A stretch of 64,000 nt of DNA from Ecdyonurus torrentis (Eukaryota > Arthropoda > Insecta > Ephemeroptera > Heptageniidae). Of this stretch, positions 1 through 8,765 are shown in pieces. The number at the start of each line of letters is the position of its first letter. The first letter of the stretch is position 1. The stretch spans positions 48,792,771 to 48,856,770 of the forward strand of contig OX439132.1 of the NCBI GenBank assembly GCA_949318235.1, written 5' to 3'. The notes beneath the pieces are model-generated. The model searched no databases and was not told where the DNA came from. It saw nothing but the letters and a program-made list of their open reading frames with translations. The position numbers and the translations under genes were made by a program.

Positions 1-1341
1 GTTACATGCAAGTACAAGCTACAAAAAAAATGTATTATTCATTGTAATACCATATTTAAAGGAAACAAATAGACACATCAGACATCACACACAGACACAC
101 ATAGACAGGCACATTAGCACATTATCATTTCCTTGGGTCATTGGCTCGTCTTCTGCCTCATCTTCTTCTTCTTTTTCTTACTCATCTTCACCCTGTTCAA
201 TCAGTGTTTCCATGTCAACTTCTTTACCCAGTTTATTTATGCTGCAGTTACATACGACAATCATCTCCAGACTGTCCTCATTTAAATTTGATGGCATACA
301 ATGAATCTGTTTTAAAAAATTGCGGTAATTTTTTTTTTTTTTTTTTTAAACGTTTTGTAAATGGTTAAAAAAAAAAAAATCCTTATTTAGTTGAAAAAAG
401 ATGATGAAAAGTTGAAAAATGATAAAAAAAAAGAGAAAACCTATTAATAGGTGAAAAAAAAGTTTATTTCAAACGGCTCGTGGACATTCTTATAAAAAAG
501 GAACATATTATTGATAGCAACAAAAAGGTTATCACCTGAAAATCCAGGCTCTAATTATCAGTTTTCTTGCGAAGTGTGTTAATATATTATTATTATTAAT
601 GCAAATTAAATTTTAAATGTTAATTAGGTTCTCACGAAAACAGACAACGACTGCCTAGTAGTTTGATATATTTATAAAATAACTCCCATGCAAGTCGTAC
701 GGAGACGTGATCAATACATATATCTGCACGTGTGTAATCTGCCCGATTGAAAAAAATTAAAAGGCTTCAAAATAATAGTAATAAAAAAAGATATTTATGC
801 AGCTCGTTAGATATCTTTTACTTGAGGAAAAAATAAAAGTAAACTAAGAAACCTCAGCTCTTGTAAGTTATGATATGATTGTACATTTTAAGAACTTGTC
901 ATTCAAAATTTACTCAGCGATATTAAGCAAAGTGTTTAAAAGTTGTATTATGAAAAAAAAAAAAAAGAAAAAAAAAAAAAAGGCTCATTTATTTGTATAT
1001 ATATTTTTTGAGTTAAAACTAATGTAGTTGTTTTAATAAACCGTTCGATAGGTTATTTGTTGAAGTGAGTTTTTGGCTTAAAATAAAATATTATATATCA
1101 CATACTTTCCAGAATAAAAAATGACTATGTTTTTCCCCCCCATTAATATTTACGACACTATGTAAAAAAAAAGATTAGAATTACGATGCGAAGTACTTGT
1201 TTTGGTATTATCTTCTTCTTTGTTATTAATTTAAATTGTGTAGTGACTCATTTAAAACTTGATGAGCTATAGTAATATTTTTGATGGCGCTGTGAAAGCT
1301 GTTCGGGAACCTCCTATGTTGCAACTGAAAATACAGCGGCA
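1..1341. repeat. AT-rich inter-cluster spacer, distal segment (upstream of H1 promoter)
   Basis: This is the end of the spacer of the preceding unit. The same sequence recurs at 20231-21616, 37286-38656, 49791-51177 and 62312-63691. It is AT-rich with many homopolymer runs (T-run near 330-347, A-runs near 366-379 and 952-980) that differ slightly in length between copies. A minus-strand acidic coding-like fragment lies at 85-297. I see no intact gene, tRNA or other RNA gene here. Confidence 0.85.
85..297 (-). pseudogene. Possible remnant of an acidic-tailed protein exon
   Basis: Read on the minus strand from an ATG at 295-297, this gives 39 codons (starting MPSNLNEDSLEM), then an in-frame TAA at 178-180. 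The same frame continues as a Glu/Asp-rich stretch of about 30 codons. Its amino-acid composition looks more protein-like than its surroundings. Copies lie at 20355-20567, about 37408-37613, 49914-50126 and 62435-62647. The 37.4 kb copy has lost 7 bp inside the frame, so the sequence is not maintained as a gene. I do not recognise the family; it could also be chance. Confidence 0.25.
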
Positions 1342-1835
1342 TGTTGCGTCGGATCTCGAATTGCTGACGGCGTGTAAGAGCTTGAGATGAGAGGTAGGAA
1401 TCATGAAATTGTCTTTTTCGTCTGTATATCATGAATAATTAAGAGAGATAGAAACTTGAGAGTATATTTGATTTGAAATGCACGATAGTGCTGATAGTCG
1501 CGCAAATATGTCATGTTTGAGTTGGCGAGTATGAAAGCAGAGAAAACAGGTAGTGAAGACATTAATCTGAGATTTGAGAGAGAAGTTGGAGGCAGGCGAT
1601 AGAGTATCGCAACATGAAGAAAAGTTTGAAGAACTGCAGGTTGAAGCACGTTGCTCGGGAGACTACCTTTCGAGCGTCCCTCACTCTCTCCCTCTCCCAG
1701 TCTCCAGCGCGGGCCATTTTCTTATAAGAGGTTGGTATTTTTGCGGCAGTGTGTAGTATCGAAAAAATGCCGGCTAATCGCTAGATTGTACGCCTTTCGC
1801 ACTCTCTGACGCACACAATCATCCAGTGAGTAACC
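1342..1835 (+). promoter_or_regulatory. H1 promoter and 5' leader, unit 1
   Basis: A pyrimidine-rich tract at about 1678-1710 (CTCTCTCCCTCTCCC, GAGA-like on the other strand) precedes a TATA box TATAAG at 1723-1728. The motif GGTTGGTAT follows directly at 1730-1738, with an initiator-like CAGTGTG whose A is at 1748, 25 nt from the TATA start. The predicted leader contains a five-codon upstream frame at 1767-1784. The whole segment is duplicated elsewhere in each unit (for example 11832-12270), ending just inside the H1 coding region. TATA and initiator are sequence matches; the start site is inferred. Confidence 0.75.
1767..1784 (+). other. Upstream open reading frame in H1 leader (MPANR)
   Basis: ATG CCG GCT AAT CGC TAG lies between the predicted H1 start site (about 1748) and the H1 ATG at 1836. 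It is identical in units 2-4 (22042-22059, 39082-39099, 51603-51620). In the displaced H1 copies the TAG is TAC, so the frame extends to 19 codons there. Functional relevance is inferred only. Confidence 0.45.
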
Positions 1836-2447
1836 ATGGCCGATACTGCTGCACCCGTCACTGCTCCGGCACCAGCTGCTGCCTCCCCTTCCAAGGCAAA
1901 GAAGACAGCGAAGAAGACCGCCGGCCCAAAGAAGCCTGCATCTAAGCCGTCGCATCCACCCACCGCCGAAATGGTGAAGAGCGCTATTAAGACTCTGAAG
2001 GAACGCGGAGGCTCGTCACTGCAGGCCATCAAGAAGTACATCTCCGCCACCTACAAGGTGGATGCAGAGAAGCTTGCTCCATTCATCCGCAAGTATCTCA
2101 AGTCTGCCGTTGCCTCCGGTGCCTTGGTGCAAACCAAGGGTAAGGGTGCTGCTGGCTCTTTCAAGCTGAGCGCAGCTGCTCCTAAGGAGAAGAAGCCCAA
2201 GGCTGCCAAGAAACCGGCCGCTAAGAAGGAGAAGAAGCCTGCTGCTGCTGCTGCTAAGAAAAGTAAGAGCGCTTCCGCCAAGAAGGCAAAGTCTCCAAAG
2301 AAGGAGAAGAAGCCGGCCGCAGCAAAGCCAAAGAAGGCCCCGACAAAGGCGAAGAAGGCGAAACCCGCTGCCAAACCCAAGGCTCCTAAGCCTAAGAAGG
2401 CAGCTGCCAAGCCAAAGATCGCCAAGCCCAAGGCCGCCAAGAAATAA
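1836..2447 (+). CDS. H1: Linker histone H1, unit 1
   Basis: This 203-residue protein has the tripartite linker-histone plan. Residues 1-38 form a short Ala/Pro/Lys N-tail. About 39-112 form the winged-helix globular domain ([20 protein letters not shown] onward, ending [11 protein letters not shown]). Residues 113-203 form a Lys/Ala/Pro-rich C-tail with one SPKK kinase-type site at 153-156. It binds linker DNA at the nucleosome dyad and compacts chromatin. The frame opens at ATGG in a good context (ACCATGG) and has no intron. Lysine is coded almost only by AAG, as in highly expressed genes. It converges with H3 downstream, and a histone stem-loop begins 62 nt after the stop. The protein is identical in all four units. 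Confidence 0.98.
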   Translation: MADTAAPVTAPAPAAASPSKAKKTAKKTAGPKKPASKPSHPPTAEMVKSAIKTLKERGGSSLQAIKKYISATYKVDAEKLAPFIRKYLKSAVASGALVQTKGKGAAGSFKLSAAAPKEKKPKAAKKPAAKKEKKPAAAAAKKSKSASAKKAKSPKKEKKPAAAKPKKAPTKAKKAKPAAKPKAPKPKKAAAKPKIAKPKAAKK

Positions 2448-2509
2448 GTAGGCGCTCCTGCTGCTGGAGAAGTTGGCTCGTTCGCCGTCTACGTGACAAG
2501 AAACGAAAC

Positions 2510-2525
2510 GGCCCTTTTAAGGGCC
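2510..2525 (+). terminator. Histone 3' stem-loop of H1, unit 1
   Basis: GGCCCTTTTAAGGGCC has a 6-bp stem and a UUUA loop, preceded by AAACG and followed by ACCACTCGCACTC. This is the SLBP-binding signal that replaces poly(A) on replication-dependent histone mRNAs; cleavage is expected a few bases downstream. Confidence 0.95.
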
Positions 2526-2538
2526 ACCACTCGCACTC

Positions 2539-2971
2539 ACTGAGAGTCTAACTTGCGGCATATCAGCAGGACAATTGCATTAATTTTTTTTTTCCTTTTT
2601 TAATTCCCCCCTGTTCAGTATTTCTATATGCTATGAACCAATTTTCGGGTAAAGGAAGGGAGGCACGCAAACCACGTATGACCAATGAACCCCTATTTGA
2701 AATTTTAGCCATTCAAGCTTGAGATCCCTTCTTTGAACAAGAACCGGACAGTACAACAGCAACTGCATCGAGCGGGCCCGCGCAACCAGCGGCTAGGCGG
2801 GCGTGCGTGCGACCAGTCCGCGGTGTGACTTGCAGTGAACGCACGCAAGCTCGCATCGATACCATGTCAAAGAATATAAGTTTAAAAGATTGTTAGCATG
2901 CCGCTATATCGCTGAGCATAATCATTTGATGTTGGCTAGGTGCGTTTAGTCCCATCCTTTAAAAGCGTAGT
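2539..2971. other. H1-H3 convergent 3' spacer, unit 1
   Basis: About 430 bp with no gene. A T-rich stretch follows H1. A GC- and CpG-rich patch at about 2769-2855 contains the inverted repeat GCGTGCGT (2801-2808) and ACGCACGC (2839-2846), able to form a small hairpin. No purine-rich histone downstream element is obvious. The segment is repeated in units 2-4 at the same relative place. Confidence 0.7.
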
Positions 2972-2987
2972 GGCCCTCAAAAGGGCC
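2972..2987 (-). terminator. Histone 3' stem-loop of H3, unit 1
   Basis: On the minus strand it reads GGCCCTTTTGAGGGCC, with a UUUG loop, 30 nt after the H3 stop. The following bases are ACTACGC, so it lacks the ACCAMTCGCACTC sequence seen after H1, H4, H2A and H2B. Confidence 0.95.
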
Positions 2988-3017
2988 GTTTCTGATGACG
3001 GTCGCTCAACCAACCCC

Positions 3018-3969
<952 letters not shown>

Positions 3970-4012
3970 ACTACCTATTACAGTGCTTGATGAAGCCTGC
4001 GAACCATGAAAC

Positions 4013-4028
4013 GGCCCTTTTAAGGGCC
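4013..4028 (+). terminator. Histone 3' stem-loop of H4, unit 1
   Basis: GGCCCTTTTAAGGGCC with a UUUA loop, preceded by GAAAC and followed by ACCAATCGCACTC. Confidence 0.95.
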
Positions 4029-4041
4029 ACCAATCGCACTC

Positions 4042-4450
4042 TTGACTGACATGTTACTGACCCGTATCTCAATTGCCGTGGCTTATGCGACAGTGCAATA
4101 AATCTTTCATCTTAGTTTTTCCAAATGTAGTGTAAAAAAAAAAACATCGTAGCTATGTATGTGATGCCGTAACTTGGGCCGCAATTAACATTTAGAAATG
4201 ATTGTCAATACAATACAACAATGAAGCCAAAAAATAGGAAAATATATAATATAGAATAGTTGAGGGAGTTATGTTATATTTGGTATTTTGTAAAGAAAGG
4301 CACGCAAAAACAGAAAGAGGCCTCAATTTCCTCCAACACTGTTAATAAATAAAACATGCAGCTCGTTCTGTTTGTCAAAGGTTTACGTGTTCATCGCTCC
4401 AACGGGAGAATAAGCATATTGCTGAAATTAGGTCAGAACGTGAATTTCGT
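4042..4450. other. H4-H2A convergent 3' spacer, unit 1
   Basis: About 410 bp, AT-rich, between the two 3' ends. It holds an AATAAA (4097-4102, plus strand) and an A-run near 4134-4144. No gene or RNA gene is seen. It is conserved in units 2-4. Confidence 0.7.
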
Positions 4451-4463
4451 GAGTGCGATTGGT

Positions 4464-4479
4464 GGCCCTTAAAAGGGCC
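4464..4479 (-). terminator. Histone 3' stem-loop of H2A, unit 1
   Basis: Reads GGCCCTTTTAAGGGCC on the minus strand, 20 nt after the stop, followed by ACCAATCGCACTC. Confidence 0.95.
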
Positions 4480-4499
4480 GTTTCTCGGAGAGCTGGCAT

Positions 4500-5177
<678 letters not shown>

Positions 5178-5552
5178 ATGCCACCAAAGACTAGCGGAAA
5201 GGCCGCCAAGAAATCGGGCAAGGCCCAGAAGAACATCTCGAAGAGTGATAAGAAGGGACGTAAGCGCAGGAGGAAGGAGAGCTATGCCATCTACATCTAC
5301 AAAGTGTTGAAGCAAGTGCACCCCGACACCGGAGTATCCTCCAAGGCCATGTCTATCATGAACAGCTTCGTCAACGACATCTTTGAACGCATTGCAGCTG
5401 AGGCCAGTCGCCTTGCTCACTACAACAAGCGTTCCACCATCACAAGCCGGGAGATCCAGACCGCAGTGCGCCTGCTCTTGCCTGGTGAACTCGCCAAGCA
5501 CGCAGTCAGTGAGGGCACTAAGGCCGTCACCAAGTACACCAGCTCTAAGTAG
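5178..5552 (+). CDS. H2B: Core histone H2B, unit 1
   Basis: This 124-residue H2B has a Lys/Ser-rich N-tail starting [12 protein letters not shown] and a basic patch [10 protein letters not shown]. It has the invariant histone fold ([31 protein letters not shown]) and the C-terminal helix ending AVTKYTSSK, which carries the lysine that is ubiquitinated in other animals. The ATG at 5178 is the first true ATG; the frame is open a little further 5' only through a TTG. It converges with the sixth gene. The stem-loop begins 27 nt after the stop. Confidence 0.99.
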   Translation: MPPKTSGKAAKKSGKAQKNISKSDKKGRKRRRKESYAIYIYKVLKQVHPDTGVSSKAMSIMNSFVNDIFERIAAEASRLAHYNKRSTITSREIQTAVRLLLPGELAKHAVSEGTKAVTKYTSSK

Positions 5553-5579
5553 AACCCAACAAGAGCTATCTCGTGAAAC

Positions 5580-5595
5580 GGCCCTTTTAAGGGCC
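5580..5595 (+). terminator. Histone 3' stem-loop of H2B, unit 1
   Basis: GGCCCTTTTAAGGGCC with a UUUA loop, followed by ACCACTCGCACTC. Confidence 0.95.
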
Positions 5596-5823
5596 ACCAC
5601 TCGCACTCTTGATTGACATTGCTATGACCTCCTAATTTCTAAGTTAACTGAGAAGTGCTATACCTTGCACACTTCAGCACCTACCTTAACGTGTTTCACC
5701 TCGACACGCTATGTTGAATAATGTTGGCAGTGCTTTATTCACTTCCAACGGATTGTAACAAATACATCGCCTGCCTCTACACTTTGCGGCTCAGTTATAA
5801 TCGCTCTTTAAGATCATTGCATT

Positions 5824-5839
5824 GGCCCTCACAAGGGCC
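5824..5839 (-). terminator. Histone-type 3' stem-loop of the sixth gene, unit 1
   Basis: Minus strand GGCCCTTGTGAGGGCC: the 6-bp stem is intact and the loop is UGUG. Loop positions 1 and 3, the uridines most important for SLBP in other animals, are kept; position 2 is changed from U to G. It lies 18 nt after the stop codon of the 49-codon frame. Confidence 0.85.
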
Positions 5840-5857
5840 GGTTGCAACGTCGTGCAT

Positions 5858-6007
5858 TTATTTCTTTTTGCTGCTCTTTGCTACCTTGGCTGCAGTTTTG
5901 CGTTTCGTGGCTGTCTTCTTTGCTTTGGTTGCAGCTTTGCCCTTCTTTACTTTCGGAGCAGCTTTTTTTGGTTTCTCCACTTTCTTCAGGGGCTTTTTCG
6001 CGGCCAT
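5858..6007 (-). CDS. Small Lys/Ala-rich histone-like basic protein, sixth gene of unit 1
   Basis: The 49-codon frame encodes a protein with 21 Lys, 1 Arg and 11 Ala (starts MAAKKPLKKVEKPKK, ends KSSKKK). The composition resembles the C-terminal tail of H1 or a protamine-like protein; there is no globular domain. The frame ends 18 nt before a histone-type stem-loop. In units 3 and 4 a GGTTGGTAT motif like that of H1 and H4 lies about 130 bp upstream, and this ATG is the first after the predicted start. It uses AAA for 12 of 21 lysines, unlike the AAG-biased H1. In units 1 and 2 a 1,040-bp insert starts 78 bp upstream of the ATG. The role in chromatin is inferred; it could be a sperm-specific or cell-cycle-regulated DNA-binding peptide, or a decaying H1-tail derivative. 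The peptide is identical in all four units. Confidence 0.7.
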   Translation of the reverse strand: MAAKKPLKKVEKPKKAAPKVKKGKAATKAKKTATKRKTAAKVAKSSKKK

Positions 6008-6746
6008 TGCTCTGTCGAATACAGTGGGCAGACGGTCTCGTGGTAGTCGCTCACTCGCTCGCTCGCTTTGCAAAGCTAAGATGAAGAAGAAGAAGAAGAA
6101 GAAGGAAGGTGAATGCTGCACCCAAACTCGCAGCACTCTGTGATCCCCACCATTTGCAAATGGGATCTCCAGTGCAAATATAGAGTTTACTTAATTTACT
6201 TATGTTTGGAAGTAGGGTCTATTTCAGCCGAAGCCGTTTATAGACAGTGTAGTGAATATAATGAAAAGTGATTCTAAGTAAAGTAACTAGAGAGCGGGTA
6301 AAAAACCATGGGGACAGAAAAGATCCCACGGAAAAAACCCCGCGATAGTAAAGATAGAGCTTGAAATCTACTGCGAAGAAGCAGAGGTGACAAGCGATAG
6401 TATGTTGTAGGTGTAGAGAGTGAATGTAAGTGTAAAAGTGTGTGTAATGTGTTGTGCCCCAATCCCCCCGATGATTGCTAGTGCGAGCTCGATGAACGAC
6501 GAACACGGGTAAACCACTCCCACGAGTCATGGGTAGACAGTAGGTCCCGGCCACTGACGTACCGCGCTGATCTCGGTTGTCGATGCGGAGACTTGTAGCG
6601 CCAGCTCTCAGGAAAAGGTGCGACACTCGACGAGACGTGTGTAATGAAGTAACTATTGCCGTGATGCATATGAAGTGGAAGTATTCTAGATGTAGTTCTA
6701 GTCGACCAACACGCACGGCCTTCCAAGGAACCACGAAGCAACAAAT

Positions 6747-6762
6747 GGCCCTTAAAAGGGCC
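6747..6762 (-). terminator. Orphan histone-type stem-loop inside the 1,040-bp element, unit 1
   Basis: The minus strand reads GGCCCTTTTAAGGGCC, the same 16 bases as the H1, H4, H2A and H2B signals. The flanks differ (GTGC before, ATTT after). It lies 22 nt after the stop of a 72-codon frame at 6785-7003 that is not a histone. Confidence 0.7.
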
Positions 6763-6784
6763 GCACATGCCGCCAACCTCTTCT

Positions 6785-7003
6785 TTAACTGCGTGGCCTC
6801 CCCTGGGAGCACCGTGTTTGCTCCCTAGGTGCCGGTGACCAGCCGGGCGGGTTGGAGAGTCCAGCAGAGAAGTCCGTGGTATGTAGCGGCGAGTGCTCCC
6901 CAATCTTCACCTTAGGTCCCGTAGGTAAGTCCCTTGCGAGGGGTGATAGAAGAGAAGCACCTGGGCGACCTCGCTGCCTCACCTCTTCGTCGCAGAAGTA
7001 CAA
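6785..7003 (-). CDS. Unrecognised 72-codon frame ending just before the orphan stem-loop
   Basis: The frame starts MYFCDEEVRQRGRPG and is rich in Arg, Pro, Ser and Gly, with no motif I recognise. The only support is position: its stop lies 22 nt before a histone-type stem-loop, within the range seen for the real genes here (18-62 nt). Other frames of similar length overlap it, so coding is doubtful. Confidence 0.2.
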   Translation of the reverse strand: MYFCDEEVRQRGRPGASLLSPLARDLPTGPKVKIGEHSPLHTTDFSAGLSNPPGWSPAPREQTRCSQGRPRS

Positions 7004-7124
7004 TCACGAAGCAGGAGAAACTGCTTGCCGTCTCCTCGTACATGATGGGTCCGAAATCCAACACTTAGCCCCGTGCGTCTTCTGACGATCCCGTGGTATA
7101 TACAGTCTCGGCTCGTCAGCCAAT

Positions 7125-8174
7125 CTAATGTTGGCCGTAGTATAACGCTCGATGTGGAGGGGAGGGTCCAGCGCACAAATACCAACCTATTATGACGCCG
7201 TTTTAAAAAAGCCCGCCGTCTATTCAAACTATGCAATTATACAAGTCCTAAAATTAATAACGTCGTTATTTAATAAGATTTATATCTTACTTACACCCTC
7301 ATTTCTCTGCGCTTATGAAAGAAAATATTATTGACCTTTACAGCACAATGAAGGCGTTTATCTACGAACGTTTCAATAAAACTTTTAAAAAAATCATGTT
7401 GACATTACAAGTGGCTTTCAATGCTTCCAAAGTTAATAAATTAATACACAAGTTATGTGCACAAGACCATCAAAGTAAAGCCTAAAAACATGACTAAGAA
7501 ATTTGAAATAAAATCGTAAATTACAGTGTATAGAATACCACCAAGAGACAACACGAAAAAATATATTTCAAATCGGTCATAAACTAAGACTATCGAAAGC
7601 TAAGTCTGTTTTTGCCAAAGGATATATTTTATATACTGGTCAAGTGAAGTATTCAAAATTATTAAAATTCAACTTACAAACCAGAATACATACATACTAG
7701 AGAAATATTTAGGAAAACCAGGGTTGGGATGATTTTATGCCCAACAACTTCTAAAAGCTAAAGTAAGCGACGTTTATCTTATCGTAACAGTTCTAAAGAA
7801 TTACGGTGACAAAATACATGTTAAATATTTATTATGAGCAGGCTTTGATGATAGACGTAATGCTTGAATAAACAAAAAGAGTATTCAACTAATGTAGTCA
7901 TTTGTATAATTGCTAATAACGTATCTTTGATAATAATGAAAAGTATAATTAAATACATAACAGTTGTGAATTATTATAATTTTTCTTTAATTTTATTGTT
8001 ATCCTCATTAGAACGTTATGTCATAAGAACAAAGTACTTGAATCATTTCAAATATCTTGTTAACCTCTTCAAGATGCCGGACAAAAATTTTTGCGCGGAA
8101 GGCCGAGCCTAGTCAAGCAGGCCCTATTAAAATAGTTAAATAAAATATTACAAAAGGTATCCATTGTACGAAAC
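7125..8174. repeat. AT-rich spacer with the sixth-gene promoter at its left end, unit 1
   Basis: On the minus strand TATTATG-type AT sequence (7186-7194) overlaps GGTTGGTAT (7179-7187), followed by TTGTGCGC. This matches the H1 and H4 core-promoter arrangement, so it is the likely sixth-gene promoter, here cut off from its gene by the 1,040-bp element. The rest to 8174 is AT-rich with short unsupported frames only. Copies are at 29186-30235, 43400-44449 and 55921-56970. Confidence 0.65.
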
Positions 8175-8724
8175 TAGAGCTGTAAAAAACTCGAAACTCC
8201 TTTAGACCGAGTTGAAAACTTTTAGACCGGTTTGACTCGAAACTTGGTTTCAGCTCGAAATGAAAGCTAAAAAACTCGAAAACGAGCCAAAGCTCGAAAA
8301 TGAAGCTAAAACTCGAAAACTCGAGCTTTGGGTTAAAGCTCGAACACAAGTTTTTCGAGCCCAAATACAAAAGCTTTAATTTTTTTTAAATGTTTCTTAT
8401 TTTAATGATAATTTCGTAAATTACCTTACATAAATGCCAAATTGTATTTTAAAATCATCTAGTAATGTTAAAACATTAAAATTTTAGTACGACAATGTGC
8501 ATTCATTGATATAATGGTATTTTTTATGCATTTTACAATATGCCAACATGAAAGACCAATGTTCATCTGAAAATTTATGATTTATTTTTAATTTTTTTTT
8601 TTATTATTATTTGCATTTAAATGAAACAAATTTGCCTGCAGCACAATTCGCATTATTATTAACTGTTGTTTGAGTTGTGTGGACAATGGCATCCTGTCAA
8701 AACTCTTTAAGCATCTTGATGATC

Positions 8725-8765
<41 letters not shown>

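Larger units (their letters stand above)
6085..7124 (-). mobile_element. Non-autonomous retroelement with LINE 3' tail and internal histone stem-loop, unit 1
   Basis: Comparison with units 3 and 4 (uninterrupted at 43399/43400) defines a 1,040-bp insertion. Read on the minus strand, the last ~160 bp (6245 to 6085) match the 3' end of the LINE at 23765-25542, including the (TTC)n tail. The remaining ~880 bp match no LINE sequence in this window. That body contains a TATA-like TATATAC near 7096-7102, a 72-codon frame at 6785-7003 and a perfect histone stem-loop at 6747-6762. This looks like a non-autonomous element using the LINE machinery; an internally deleted LINE with an unseen 5' region is the alternative. 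No clear target-site duplication is seen. Confidence 0.65.

Noticed and set aside
2051..2440. 129-codon hydrophobic frame antisense to H1
   Set aside because: It is the shadow of the Lys/Ala-rich H1 tail (Lys codons read as Phe/Leu on the other strand); the same applies in units 2-4.
6219..6812. 197-codon and overlapping 141-codon minus frames in the 1,040-bp element
   Set aside because: They overlap each other in different frames, lack recognisable domains, and run through the stem-loop and the LINE-derived tail.
6085..7124. 5S rRNA, snRNA or tRNA gene in the inserted element
   Set aside because: Histone arrays in some crustaceans carry 5S genes, so I looked, but no 5S, U1/U2-like or tRNA A/B-box sequence is recognisable on either strand here or in the spacers.
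8727..8761. 35-base A-run as a retroelement poly(A) tail
   Set aside because: No target duplication or retroelement sequence ends there; homopolymers of this kind are common in the spacer and vary by one or two bases between units.
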